From Congeria kusceri (lineage: Eukaryota > Mollusca > Bivalvia > Myida > Dreissenidae), in contig CM051033.1 in the NCBI GenBank assembly GCA_027627225.1, positions 47,332,016-47,396,015 on the forward strand: a stretch of DNA of 64,000 nucleotides. Reading direction: 5' to 3'. The notes under the pieces were generated by a model, which worked only from the letters and a program-made list of their open reading frames with translations, was not told where the DNA came from and did no database searches. Within the stretch, counting starts at the first letter, position 1. Every line of letters starts with the position of its first letter. Of this stretch, positions 1 through 12,025 are shown piece after piece. A program made the position numbers and the translations under genes.

Positions 1-16
1 ATTTTTTTCTGTTCAG

Positions 17-3000
17 GTTCACATATCAAGTTTTGCACCGCAAATGGAGGCAAAGACACATGTGAGAACTGTCTCCCCTGATGGCATGGAACTTACATCA
101 CCTCTCCTCTTGATCCGAACCCTGAACAGTGCTTTCAGTACTCCCAGAAACACGAAACATGTGCTCTAGGTAGGTATATGCAAATTAATATGCAAAGGCT
201 TAGTGTATAATTCAGTACATGCTTAAGGGTGAGCTACATTGGTAAGTAACTGTTTGGCGTCCCTAATTCGTTGTCAGTTATTGCTTCAAACAACTTCAAT
301 CGCTCGGTGGATCTTAACTCACCTTGACAGACATGTCATGGAAAAGGCCCTGCCATCAATTGGCTGGAATATATGAAAATACATAGAAAATAAAATAAAA
401 ACTGTAAACATCGTCTTGTCTGAAATCTGTTGCTGGAGTATTCATCCTTAACAAAATTCATTAAAATTAATTTGATTCATTTACAAATATGTCTGCCAGA
501 AAAGATGCATTCTACAACATCAATATAAGTTTTTGATAGCAAAACGTTTATTACACTTTCGTAGATGACAACGCATGGGTAGAGCTCTCAAAGGCCAAAC
601 ATGGTATGCCATGTCGATGTGACGAGGCAAGGTGTTACCATGGGTCACCGTCTGAGTTCGGGTGTCTTTACAAAGAATGTGGGCATAACGCCGAGCTAGA
701 TCCACACACTGGAGGTGAACATAACAATTATACATGATACGGCGATTTGTTTGGTTGTAGTTGTATAGCATATGAGCTAGCTGGACTTGTCAAAATGTTA
801 AAGTAACTATTAAAACCAGCATCTTACATATGTTCATACAGTAGTTGATACATTTGATGTATTTGTTTTTCAGTTACTTAAAGTTATTGATATACAAGTT
901 CATAGAAAGTTTATATGTTTGGTTCTGGGAAAATTAATTATATAGGTTGGGAAAGAACCCAAACATTTATTCTAGTTTCATTATTATAATTTATGTAGAG
1001 ACAAGAATGTATAGAAAACCAGTAAATCTTAAACTTCAAGTTATGTTTCCATTATGAGTTTAGGTCTGACTGTTATTTGCAGATTAAAAGCCATGTGGAC
1101 CGTTGAGATTTAAGATAGACGTGCGTGGTTCTTGTTTGGTGAATGCAACAGCATGGAGGTTAGTTGCTAAAATGGCCAAAACTGTATTGTTGTTGATTTT
1201 AGCACGGCGATTGCGTACATAAACATTCTCACCAGTATTATAAACCATGCACCTATATCCATTCTAAAGACCTACGTATATTTTGATGCATAACCCAAAC
1301 TGGAAAACCAACAGTAGTTTTTTTTTTTAAATATACTTCATGCCAATTATTCTTTTTATGCTATCTTTAAAATACAGACACGTTATATAAAAATATTTTT
1401 GAATCGTTATAGCTTGTTAATGTTCATTGCTTTTTTGCAAACTTGGTTAAAACAAGTACTTCATGTGTAATGCAGTTGGAAAAAATACTACATATCTTCC
1501 ATTTACTGATATTATTATAGACCTGGATTAAAGATCTAAACTCTTTTAGACATACGCATACATATTGTTACATATTTTACAACCGCCACTGCCAGAACTG
1601 ACAGAATCACCAGATACTACTGCATTGACAACATCTGAGCCCCATAACTCAGAACCATACCCCGTTGATAATGAAGCTGTAAGACATGCACAAACGACCA
1701 GTCCTAAATCAGAAGAATTATCTGGAATAGCGTATGTACCACATTTATTTTTCATTTAAGACGACGATATATTATTATATCATTAAGCTGCAGATTGTGT
1801 TTTTATTTTAGCTAGAGTGTGTCAAAAGCCAGAAGCTTATTAAAACATTTTTGAGTCAGTTTTCTCAGTTTTAAAAACGTAGATATTAGCTGCAAACATT
1901 GTACTTATGAATTATAATTAACGTATATTAACATGTCTTTACAACACGATACCTGTATTTGCAGTGCAATCGTCGGTATCGTAATAGTTGTATTAGGGAA
2001 TACAGTGGCAATAGCTATGCTAATAAGACAACATTTGCAGACGCCTGCCCGAATGTCTCACGAAATGCAGCAATTCAGAAAAGATAAATATACAGAAGGT
2101 AGTCTTTTTTACATTATTTAAAGGCATTATATTTTACAAGAATCATACGGTGGCTTAAAAACATATACAGTATATGTTTCGATTTAAAATGGAAGAAATG
2201 TTCAAAGAACATTTAAATAAAATTGGTCAGACGAAATCCACATTGACTTTCCGACGGTCTGCGTCACTTCACAACATCATCATAGGCGGATTTTAGAGGG
2301 GGGCGGAAACGGCGTTCGCCGCCGGAAAATTGTCTTAAAAAATTTATTTTTTTATTGCTGAGATTTTTTTCTTTGAAGAATGATGTCTTTTTATCACGTT
2401 ATGTTGACTATAATGTTATTAAAGTTATTGACATCGCGCAAATTAACTGGTATTGATTCGCAAAATATATAGTTAAACTTTATAAATGTATAATTTGTTC
2501 GGTTGTTTTTTGTTCCCGTCCTCTCCTCTCTAACTCCAAATCCTGTAACCGCGCCTGATCACCTCAGTTGATGCTCATCTTAGCACGTCGTAAATTCTGT
2601 GAACACGTCTTTAGAAAAATATCAGCTTGACACATTGACGCTCCTGTAAGCAGAATAAAGTAAATACATGGTTCTCTAGAACGGCCAATCAAAAGGATAT
2701 CGTAAAGAAAACGAATTTTCACACTACATGTTATTTAATACGGTATGTGATACATGTATGTTTAAAAGGTGAACAGTCAATAAAAATAATAAATAGAAAG
2801 TGATGTCCTGTAGAACATATAGTGTGTAAACTGTTTCAGTATACACAGGTTTTGACAATATACATTTAAAAACAATTAAGCTATGTGATGACGAGAACTT
2901 CGACTGTCGAACTACTGTGCAATGAACATTTAATTACTGTATCGTTAATTGTTTTGTTAAGTCTTTTTAAGTTTTATGTATGTTTTCTTATGTAAATAAT

Positions 3001-3144
3001 ATGGGTAAAGTGCTTATAAGTGTTTTGCCATTTTTAGAGTGATACATTATTTCAGGTGCAAGTGTCAGTCCACCACTTTTGAGTGTGGCGTCAGATGTGC
3101 GTGTGATTGTCAACACGGTTCTATTGTATGACGTCCTGAGGTAA
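17..3144 (+). pseudogene. Cysteine-rich single-pass membrane receptor, copy A (5' end outside window; lesions)
   Basis: Exons read from splice borders and comparison with copy B (36684-42748): 17-169, 565-714, 1083-1158, about 1596-1731, 1965-2098 and 3056-3144. Exon lengths 153, 150, 76 and 134 and their phases match copy B. The first three exons encode a cysteine-rich ectodomain (motifs GGKDTCENC, WHGTYIT, KHGMPCRCD, GSCLVN). The fourth is a Ser/Thr/Pro/Glu-rich stalk. The fifth is a hydrophobic helix (AIVGIVIVVLGNTVAIAML) followed by IRQ and a polar tail. The last ends at TAA 3142-3144, which could also be read as part of a GTAAAT donor. Lesions: TGA at 79-81 where copy B has Gly, and TAA at 1085-1087 where copy B has Cys. 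No equivalent of copy B exon 4 was found between 1159 and 1595. The cysteine spacing is loosely reminiscent of TNF-receptor repeats; that is inference. A pseudogene is likely, though assembly error is not excluded. Confidence 0.65.
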
Positions 3145-4659
3145 ATAGTTACCATGGCACCATACGTGAATCGCAGAAAGATATTTTAAATGCGTTCTGG
3201 AAACAACAATGGAGCTGGATTATCCTATATTGGTACAGGAGGACTGACCTTCGTCGTCTGCCGTCCTTATTTCGTCAACAATTATCGAGTTAGAGACCTT
3301 CCTTTTCATTCAAACTTGCACATTGTTGTATGATCATACAATATCGGCTGCAATCGAGTTGTAGCTCCTTTTCAGAGGAACAAAAATGCAAAAATTGACT
3401 GTGTGCAGGATAGAGACTTCATTTTTATCTAATTTTGACTAAAATTCCACAGGAACCTTAATTGTACTGAGGTATAAGCAGAGGCAAATCAATGAGTTAA
3501 ATATAACCGTTAATTAATCTGATGTGTGGTGAACGACCATTATTCATGGCTATGAACAGTTGTTCAAACATACTTGCCTGTTACAACAGTATGATCTCTT
3601 TTCATTGCTAGAACTCAGGTGAGGGCTTTAGGCCATCATGATTCTCTAGTTCCAATTATTGCAAAATGTGAAACATTTTAATGATATAACGTCATATTAA
3701 GCCGATTCTATTTACATTTAAATTCCATATTCGTTTGAGTTAAGTTATATTTAATCCGCTGAAATATAATTAGAAATACTACAAAATCAAACTGTTTGTG
3801 TGTGGTCTTTAATTATTGGGCGTAACTGTCTAGGCAAGTTTTCGACTAACCATTGGCGTGGTAAAAAAAGCTAGGCTATTAGTCCTGAATGGATAATGTG
3901 CGATATTATAATCGACACATATTATATAAAATGTATTAATGTACTAACATTCTTATAATATCGTAATGCATGTTACACTGTATTTGTCGTTGTATAAACT
4001 ATGGACATTTATACTTTACCACCAAACCGCAAACAAGTATTCGCCATGGATTTCCAACCTCGTTTGTTGAATACACACAATACGGTTCCTTGCCTACAAA
4101 AATGTTTTGATATTTTTTCAAAGATTCGTTCTGTAAATAGTGTACGTTTTGTGCACATAAATTTACATACTTACAGATTTTGTTAATAAAGTGACTTGTC
4201 ACGTATATACATATAAATTGCGTACGAAATTATGGAGAAGATATATTTATATGCATTAATATGTTTCAAAAGTGATGGCAAGAAAATAAACAAGAGTACG
4301 AGTATGTCAGATGGTATGTAGCCTATCAGTCTCAATGGTTAATTGGTAATTGTCTCAAACTACATCGTTTATTTTTTAAAGATGTTAGTGTACCAGCATG
4401 TTGAATCGTTCTAATACATTAAGACTTTTGAGGTAAAATTATACGTTGTTCACTTTACACAATGTTGTTTTTGTTGTAGCTTACGACGCTTAGCATACAC
4501 AGTTTCCGTTAAATTTCACTCCATTTATGAATTCAGCTACTCAGGTTTGATATAACAGTTTTAATGCCTTATAGTATTATATGCCCATTCGTTTGTCTAT
4601 CGATGTGCATATGCTTGTATATTTATGAAAATTGAGGGAGGACACATAACCAACAGAAC
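3145..4659. other. Non-coding stretch with nothing recognised
   Basis: AT-rich sequence after the last copy A exon. Two overlapping short frames on opposite strands near 4000-4200 have no recognisable content. No repeat, RNA gene or convincing exon was seen. Confidence 0.5.
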
Positions 4660-4914
4660 AGCCGTAGCTAATGATTCTGGACGGAGCCTCATAAACAAAT
4701 AGTACGTATCATCTACCGGACATATTCAGATAAATAATTCAGATGATTTGATACAACACATCTAAGCTTCCGGCCGTGGGTTATTCGACAACAACCTCTG
4801 ACGTAAAAGTATTATTTCGATTATAACACGGCTTTTACTAAATATTTATCTGAATTTGTCCTGTAGATGTTAAAGTACTATTTGTTTATGAAGCTCCGCC
4901 CAAGATAGCCGTAG
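4660..4914. mobile_element. Terminal-inverted-repeat element (MITE-like)
   Basis: The arm at 4678-4738 (GGAGCCTCATAAACAAATAG ... TTCAGATAAATA) is the imperfect reverse complement of 4841-4902 over about 60 bp. The loop is about 100 bp. The octamer AGCCGTAG occurs just outside both arms (4660-4667 and 4907-4914) and could be a target-site duplication. No transposase is present, so any element is non-autonomous. An inverted duplication of an exon start is an alternative, because the right arm is open reading frame continuous with the frame ending at 5202. Confidence 0.5.
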
Positions 4915-5202
4915 TAAATTTTGATCCAGAATGTCGACAAATGGCTGAACACGGATGCCAAATAAGGATAAAGCTCTCTTTTGATTTGAATATATGTCGA
5001 ACCAAAAAGTTATCCAAATGCTTCCGATTAATATCAGCGGATGACCCATTCATTAAACATGCTATGAGATCAATTGAAAAGTTAAGTGGCGTGCAAAGTA
5101 CACTCTCTAAGAACCATTGCGAAGGACAGCATATTGTTTTAAAGACATATATAAAATATACTATATTTCATGCGAAAATAAATACCCACTTGGGAATGTG
5201 AT
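4854..5202 (+). CDS. Possible coding exon, unassigned
   Basis: One frame is open from 4854 to a TGA at 5200-5202. A plausible acceptor (CTGTAG) falls at 4866, giving about 110 residues starting near DVKVLFVYEAPPK. The first ATG is at 4941. The conceptual start has a beta-strand-like VKVLFVY, then a helix-like stretch, then GCQIRIKLSFDLN. That order is loosely reminiscent of the beginning of a TIR or SEFIR signalling domain, but no diagnostic residue settles it. It lies 1.7 kb after the last recognised copy A exon, so it could be a cytoplasmic exon of that gene. However, exon 3056-3140 spliced at GTAAAT would enter it out of phase. The first 35 bp lie inside the right arm of an inverted repeat. 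Confidence 0.3.
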
Positions 5203-5639
5203 CTGCAACATGAATGCGGACGGAGCGGTATTGCAATATGAGACTTGTGACCGCTTCTAACAGTCTGCGATGCTTGCACTTTGATATATTTGATATATTA
5301 TATTATTATTTTTTATTATTCATATACATTTATATACTTAATATACATTTATAACCGTTGTAAATTTTACTTTCACACAAAATCAAACTTAAGAAGAAAG
5401 CAATGTTTGACTATTGACTATAATGAAAAACATGATGTCTAGTAAACTGTGACATAACAGAAGGCAAATGAAAAGTTCGAGGCATATAAAGTGATGCTCA
5501 TCACTATAGAATGATAACAATCTACTGATGATAACGTTTCACAACTAGTTCCATATAACAACAGCCATAAAGAAGTGACCAATTTACAAGATTAATCTAC
5601 ACAAGCACCATTTTTAATAACAACGAGAGCTGTTTGTAA

Positions 5640-6640
5640 AACAGTTATGCCCCCTCTAGGTTAAAAAAGCTAAAAAGACTACATTTAGATAATCATGGGC
5701 CATAACTTCACAATTTCTGGGGCCATTTGGTTGATTATTAAACCTGCCAAGATATTATGCCCACAAACATGTTCATGTAGTTTGGTGAAGATTCGATGAA
5801 CAGTGTTCGATTTAGAGAGCGGAAACCGCTGAAAAGGCCAATTTTAAAAAATTCAAGGGCAATTCCTGGGCTTATTTAACTGGGTATCAAACATATCCGA
5901 GATATTATTATAACAAACATTTTATGAAGTGTGGTGAAGATCTGATGAAAACATTTGGACAGTTTCAGTTCCTTCAAGGGCAATAACTCCACAATTATTG
6001 GGCCGATTTGGCTGTTTATCGAATTTAACCTAGATATTATTATTAAGATTGGATGAAAACTGTTGGACTAAGAGGACGGAATCAGCAAAGAAAGAGCTTA
6101 TTTTATACAATTCAAGGGCCATAACTCCACAATTATTGGGGCGAGTGGGCTGATTATCGAACTTGAACTAGATATTATAATTACAAACATGTTCATGAAG
6201 TTTGGTGAAGACTAGATGAAAACTGTTGGACTCAGAGAGCGGAAACGGCAAAAAAGCCAATTTTAGACAATTCAAGCGCCATAACTCCACAATTCCTGGG
6301 GCGATTTAGCTAATTATCGAACTTGACCTAGACATTATTATTAAAACATGTTCATGAAGTTTGGTGAAGATTTGATGAAAACTTACTTAGATAGCGAAAA
6401 CGGCTAAAAAGGCAAATTTTCGATAATTCAAGGGCCATAACTCCACAATTCCATGGACGATTTGCCTTATTATCGAACTTGACATAGATAGTATGGCCAC
6501 AAACATTTTCGTGAAGTATTTTGAAGATCAGCTGAAAACTGTCGAACTTCGAGAACGAAAACGAAAGTGGTCTACCGACCGACCGACAGACCGACCTACA
6601 TTTGCAAACCAATATACCCCGCCATCTTTGATGGGGGCAT
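5640..6640. repeat. Diverged tandem repeat, unit about 157 bp (bivalve-type dispersed repeat)
   Basis: About six units start at the core GGGCCATAACTCCACAATT near 5697, 5857, 5975, 6114, 6271 and 6429. Each continues with GATTATCGAACTTGACCTAG, CATGTTCATGAAGTTTGGTG and GAGAGCGGAAACGGC. Units two and three carry deletions. The block ends in a GACCGACCGACAGACCGACC tract and a GATGGGGGCATAAT tail. I recall this arrangement as common in bivalve genomes. The frame on the minus strand at 6352-6612 is a by-product. Confidence 0.75.
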
Positions 6641-6889
6641 AATTATAGGACATAAAAATTGATTTCTAGCACAAATTATCCGCAAATATATATGAAATAG
6701 AATCGAAATGAAATGCGTTGGTTTAGTATCAAAATCGAGTCATATACAATCGATGCATCGAACATATCGTTGCAGCTCTAAGACAAATTTTATTTTATAT
6801 TAGAAGTTGTTTATTTTTGGATTTGATTGATCATGCATACAAACTGTTACAAACAAAAATGTTCCTATTGTTACTGCAAAAGATTAGCC

Positions 6890-7720
6890 CAGCAAGCAAG
6901 CCCAGATATGACCCATATGGGCCCCTTGGGGGTTTACATATGGTCCCCATGTCGGCTACCGATATGGGACACACCCCAGAAAGTGCAACCGGGATTTACG
7001 TGGGTCCCATATGAGTTACAATATGGGTCCACCATAGGACCCATGTGGTCTCAACATGGGACCATAATGGGCAAACACAGATGGGACCTTGATGTGATAC
7101 CCACATGGGCCCCACCCCAGAACGTGCAACCGGGATTTACGTGGGTCCCATATGGGTTACAATATGGGTCTTAAATGGGACCCATGTGGTCTCAATATGG
7201 GACCATAATGGGCAAACACAGATGGGACCTTGATGGGATACCCACATGGGCCCTACCCAGAAAGTGCAACCGGGATTTACGTGGGTTCCATATGGGTTAC
7301 AATATGGGTCCACAATGGGACCCATGTGGTCTCAACATGGGATCATTATGGGCAAACACAGATGGGATCTTTATGGGAGACCCACATGGGCCCCACCCCA
7401 GTCCCATATGGGTTACAAGATGGGTGTACCATGGGACCCATGTGGTCTCAACATGGGACCATTATGGGTAAACACACATGGGCCCTTGATGGGAGACCCA
7501 CACGGGCCCCACCCCAGAAAGTGCAACCGGGATTTACATGAGTCCCATATGGGTTACAATATTGGTCTACCATGGGACCCATGCGGTCTCAACATTGGAC
7601 CATTATGAGCAAACACAAATAGGACCTTGATGGGAGACCCACATGGGCCACACTGCAGAAAGTACAACCGGGATTTGCATGGGCCCCATATTGGTTGCAA
7701 CACAGATTGGTTCTGAAGGG
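6890..7720. repeat. CCCATATGGG-type satellite, array 1 (unit about 140 bp)
   Basis: The landmark GTGCAACCGGGATTTACG recurs near 6983, 7124, 7264 and 7521 and in diverged form near 7662. Spacing is 140-141 bp, with one interval lacking the landmark. Each unit is made of shorter blocks around CCCATATGGG, ATGGGACCCATG and CAACATGGGACCAT. Overlapping frames on both strands are open only because the repeat is self-complementary and rarely contains TAA/TAG/TGA. Confidence 0.85.
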
Positions 7721-8370
7721 AAAACCTGAATAAAAGCTTTACTGAAAAAGTCCAAACTTGATTCTCTTCATAATTTGTCACTTATACACTGGTAGTTGTT
7801 GCGAAGCTGTTTGTAACATTCTATGGTTGTCAAAATTCAAGGACAGGACCATATAAATAAAGGCTGTCAACGGCCACAAGTAGCTTTCCAGTCTGTAGTC
7901 CTGCTAACAATGTATTCTTCTTGGCAATCACATGTCTGTCAGATACAGCTTTACAAAAACGAACACTTAGCACTTAATTTAAACATATTTTATTTTCATA
8001 TTGAAGTACAAGTACAAATGACATTTATACATACATAAATTATTTATCGATACATTCATATGAAAAAAGGGTAGGACCTAAAGTTCTAACAACATTATAT
8101 GTGGTCTTTCCCTGTGTGATTTAATTACGTGTTTCGGGCGATGTATGTAATTTTGAACGAGTCACAAGTACGCTCAAATATGAAAATAAACATATATGAA
8201 TAGGAAATAAAAAGAAAAGCAATCTAATAAAATGTACGAGAAATTAATAATCATGAAAAGCAAACTAAATTGGGGTGAAAAAAAAAAACAAAAAAAAAAA
8301 CAAACAAAACAAACAAAACAAAACGAGTCCTGTCCAGCATATAACAAGTCAAGCTTTAACTACTGCAAGA
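7721..8370. other. Non-coding stretch with an A/C-rich tract
   Basis: Nothing is recognised except the A-rich, C-interrupted tract at about 8279-8325 next to the 3' end of the minus-strand LINE. The tract is A-rich on the plus strand, so it is not an ordinary poly(A) tail of that element. Confidence 0.4.
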
Positions 8371-9795
8371 TTATGAAAAACGCTTTGTCGTCTTAATAAA
8401 TTGTTGGACATTTAGAAAAATTTTGCAGTTTGCATCATGATCAAAACTACTATTACCAAAAAGAATAGTATCACAGTTTAATGGTTCTATAGATTGTAAC
8501 GTAGCGGAAAAAGTTGTACGTTGTGCAGTAAATAGTGAGCAAGTAAAAAAGAAGTGGTAAACCGATTCAACTTCACCACAAATACATAAAGGCGAAGGTT
8601 CCAATTTGTTGTTATATAAGTGTAGTTTTAAGTTGCTACAATTATTTCTTAGTCTGGCGTGTATAATTGATGTTTTTCTATCACCAACGAAGTAATATGC
8701 TGGTGTTTCGCGATTTCTTAACATTAATTGTTTTAAAGCGGTTTTGAATTGCAAGAGAGAAGTACACGTTTTAATTTCATTATTTAAATTGTTCCATAGG
8801 TCGATAGCCGACGGTATGAAAGATCGCGAATAGAGTTCGGTGCGTCTTGATACTATAACATAATCGTTTGCATTTCTAAGATTTCTAGTAGATTGTTGAA
8901 AAACAGTTTCTGGTAATAAATTCATTAAGTAACTGGGACATAGACCATTATGTAATTTGTACATATAAGTTAGTTTAAGATATTTTCGACATTCTGATAA
9001 CCTATGCCAGCTAATTTCAGAATACAAATTAGTCAAGGAAACAGATTTTGTAAGCCCGGTTACTATTCTAGCCGCTTCGTTCTGAATTTTTTCTAAACTT
9101 TCTTTTTCGTACATTTCACAACCATCCCAAACGACACATGCGTACTCTAATAGTGGTCTTAAATGTGAAATATAAATTTGGTTCAACGTCTTTCTAGAGA
9201 TCATGTATTTTAGTTTGCGCATGATGCCAAGCACTTTTGATGATGATTTGACTAAACTGGAGACACGATCGTGCCATTTACCATTAGCGCTGAATGTGAG
9301 ACCAAGATGTTTGTGATTTTCAACAAATTGAACAGGCACATTATTAAAAACAAGATGTGGTAGGGGAATGGATGATTGTGTTGTGAATAGAATTGCCTCG
9401 GTTTTTTGTGGATTAAAGTCTACAAGCCATCTTTTTGCCCAGGTGTTAATAACACTTAAATCATGGTTGAGTACCATTTCAAGTTCGGTCGAATTTGAAC
9501 AAGTATATGAAAGGGATGTGTCGTCTGCAAACAGACGAGAGATACTTTGAAGGTTTTGTACAATATCGTTTACATAAACAAGAAAAAATAGAGGACCAAG
9601 GACAGAGCCTTGAGGAACACCAGCGTTTATTTCTAGCGCCTGAGAAGTAGAAGCCCCGACAAAATCTTGCTGTTTTCGACTACTTAAATAACTTTCGATC
9701 CATTTAAGTAAATTACTGTTAAAACCATTTTGTTTTAATTTGAAGAGTAAACCCTTGTGCCATACTCGGTCAAATGCCTTAGAAATGTCACTTAT
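8371..9795 (-). mobile_element. 5'-truncated non-LTR retrotransposon, reverse transcriptase C-terminal two-thirds (Jockey/CR1-like)
   Basis: The minus strand is one uninterrupted frame of about 474 codons from 9795 to a stop at 8371. Reading 5' to 3' it shows RT motif A (DISKAFDRVWH), motif B (GVPQGSVLGPLFF) and the catalytic motif C FADDTS. These are followed by thumb sequence with HKHLGLTFS and HLRPLLEYACVVWDG. Near the end is a Cys/His zinc-finger-like segment (CICGEVESVYHFFFTC). The frame begins just before motif A. The RT N-terminus, endonuclease and ORF1 are absent, as expected for 5' truncation during target-primed reverse transcription. The intact frame suggests fairly recent insertion. 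I saw no target-site duplication. The Jockey/CR1 assignment rests on overall motif wording. Confidence 0.9.
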
Positions 9796-10377
9796 TTAGA
9801 GTATAGTTTGGACCATATCATCAAAGCTTTAAGTTGGTGTTAGATATTAATGTATCGATAATAAAACACGTAACATCATGTTTTAAAACAAGCTATTTAT
9901 CCCAATACGTTAACTTGACAAAGCAGATTATTTTAATAATTATAATAGTACAAGAACACAAAATGCATCATGTGAGACAGATGTTCAAATAAGCATATCG
10001 AGATCTACATGTATGTTTAATGTACCTTGCAAAATATACTTGTAATTATGATATCCACGTCCTCATTTGTGATTAAAGGGGGTGCGATTTTAAAATAAAG
10101 ATACAGTTTAATGCAAAACTTAAGTAATGGCAAATTACTAAAAACAAATAATTATGTGTTAATGCATCTAATATAATGTTAAAATTAACAGGAAAGTGTG
10201 CATAGTAAGTTATCTACAGAGCATTGCCTTGTAAATATTAACAGCAAGTGGACATTACTTTTAAGTTTGGTTATAAACATAACTCAATCCGGTTTTAAAA
10301 CATTTCAAAAAGTATTTGCGTCAACAACTAAACTGGCTAACAACATTGTCTAGATCCAGCTGGTATTCCCTGAAGTT
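9796..10377. other. Non-coding stretch with nothing recognised
   Basis: AT-rich sequence between the LINE truncation point and the GGGAC-ended element. No exon, RNA or repeat was recognised. Confidence 0.4.
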
Positions 10378-10877
10378 TTAAAGGGACAGATTTTCGCATT
10401 TTTGAAGTATGCCATTTACAATATTAACTTGACACATTTAAGCATCGGAACTAAAAAAACTCAAGTATAATAACATGAAAAGTATGTAGAAAAAAAAAAT
10501 TAAAAAAATTATCACACCGGGATTCGAATCCGTGATCTGCGTATAAAAAGGCTTTCGCCTTAACCACTCGGCCATTCCGACTTCTATATATCACCCTGAA
10601 TAATTGACTTTATGTAAGTGCTCCACGTGGTGTCAACAGTGTCAGCGAAAACTACTGAAACACTCCAAATTATTCCGTCGTTTAGCGTTACAAATGCTTT
10701 ATAATTTTATCAATTTCAGCTGATGATTAGTCATACACGAAACGGTTTTAACAGTATATTTCTTGGTCCGTAGTGTTATTTTGCTCTCGTGTATACGCTG
10801 TTCTTTTAATTTTGGAATCGGTAACAAAACGTTGAAAAATTGTCAATTCGTCAATCTGTGAACAGGTCCCTTAAATT
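10378..10877. mobile_element. MITE-like element with GGGAC ends and internal tRNA-like module
   Basis: The left end TTTAAAGGGACAGATT (about 10376-10391) is inverted at the right end AATCTGTGAACAGGTCCCTTAA (about 10855-10876). The interior holds an A-rich tract, a tRNA-like segment on the minus strand and ATTTTATCAATTTCAGC. I recall many bivalve sequences with the same architecture. No protein is encoded. Confidence 0.65.
10512..10582 (-). tRNA. tRNA-like module (probably pseudo-tRNA) inside the MITE-like element
   Basis: The minus strand reads GTCGGAATGGCCGAGTGGTT (A box TGGCCGAGTGG) and then GGATTCGAATCC (B box) about 40 nt later. These are the two internal Pol III promoter boxes of Ser/Leu-type tRNAs. 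The 5' GTCGGAA and the 3' sequence do not pair as an acceptor stem, and no convincing anticodon arm forms. It is best read as a degenerate tRNA-derived head rather than a working tRNA. Confidence 0.55.
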
Positions 10878-11269
10878 AAAAAAACAACAACAACAATAAT
10901 AACAGTAGTCAGTACCCATTCCTGATATTATGAAAAAAATATAGCTCAACACCGAAACAATAGCCAAACAATTTTCCTTGGGCACAGTAGATTGTCTTGG
11001 GCTGATTAGGCAAACATTTAAATTTATGTAATGAATCATGAATGTAAATTTTGACATTTTTTGTACAGCAAAAATGAATTTTACGATTTCGAAAACATCT
11101 TCAATATACAATTATTACCAAAATGCTTTATTGCCCATATGTAAATAATCATATATGATTTTAATAATATTATCTTGAACGACACAAAAAGTCAACACAT
11201 TCTTTACTTGAAGAAAAAAAAACATCAAATATGTCGATTCTTGTTAGCACTACACTAGCGTTTAAAAAC
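10878..11269. other. Non-coding stretch with nothing recognised
   Basis: AT-rich sequence. An 86-codon minus frame here has no recognisable features. Confidence 0.4.
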
Positions 11270-11507
11270 GTTAGGCGAAAAGAAAGAAAAATTATGTGTT
11301 TCGGGCAACCCGACCCTACCGAACGAAAAACCCTCGTTCTAAAGTTTTTAGCGAAATTTGTTTTCCATTAAAGCCGTATTTGTCAGATTTTAGTTTGTTT
11401 TCAATGTTTTTTGACCGACATGTGTCTTTAAAAAAAAAAACGCAATCCCGACCCTACCTAACATTTTGAGACCGTTGCCTGAAACACACATTGTTTTTTG
11501 GCTTTAG
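11270..11507. mobile_element. Short inverted-repeat element (TGTGTTTCGGG family)
   Basis: The left segment with TTATGTGTTTCGGGCAAC followed by CCGACCCTACC is mirrored on the right by CCGACCCTACC and TGCCTGAAACACACATTG. The same end motif recurs in a second element at 61488-61787. It carries no coding capacity. Confidence 0.5.
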
Positions 11508-11674
11508 CAGGAAGTTATACAGGCAGCTGCTAAAATAGTTCTTTCAATATCATATTTAGAGCAGTAACCACTTCTGTTCATTTTGTAGTTATTTATCCAC
11601 AAGGAACAACTTATAACTGTAATGCCTTTATTTATTACTTTGGTTAAGTAAATTACACTGACTAATATATAAAC

Positions 11675-12025
11675 AAGAGCTGTCAGAGGACAGCGCGCTC
11701 GACTATTCAAAGTATTTCAGTTGATACATATTGTGGAAAGAGGAAGGGCCATAAATTTGTTGAAATACAAAACAGAGTTTATAGTGGGGCAATTATTTCA
11801 TCAAATTATTCCAAGTTTCAAGTGAAAACCTTATGTAGTTTATTCGGGATTGTTGAACCTATGAAGTTTGGAAGTTACTAGACAAAATTGGAATAAACAA
11901 AAAATTAATCTTAAAATATATGTGAACAAGAAGGACTAAAGGCCCTAGGTCTCTCACCTGAGAGGCGAAGGAACTAAACTGTTCTGAGCAAGTTTTGTGA
12001 TGATTGGCCAATAAATGACGACGAG
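11675..12025. repeat. Left ends of two dispersed bivalve-type repeat families, adjacent
   Basis: 11675-11900 begins with ACAAGAGCTGTCAGAGGACA and GCTCGACTATTCAAAG, then one unit of the GGGCATAACT...CCAAGTTTCAAGTGAA type. 11935-12025 begins with GGCCCTAGGTCTCTCACCTG and continues into GATTGGCCAATAAATG. The matching right ends of both families lie at about 17160-17535 and 16811-17160, in mirror order. Confidence 0.6.

Noticed and set aside
1546..1755. Minus-strand 69-codon frame opposite the receptor stalk exon
   Set aside because: Shadow of the plus-strand exon 1596-1731, which is supported by comparison with copy B and splice phase.
6817..7781. Cluster of overlapping 60-120 codon frames on both strands
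   Set aside because: All lie in the CCCATATGGG satellite and translate its units. Similar frames occur in every array of this family.
10719..10745. CTGATGA...GAAAC on the plus strand, resembling a hammerhead core
   Set aside because: The 12 nt between the two motifs do not form a stem II (first and last bases do not pair), and no flanking stems were seen.
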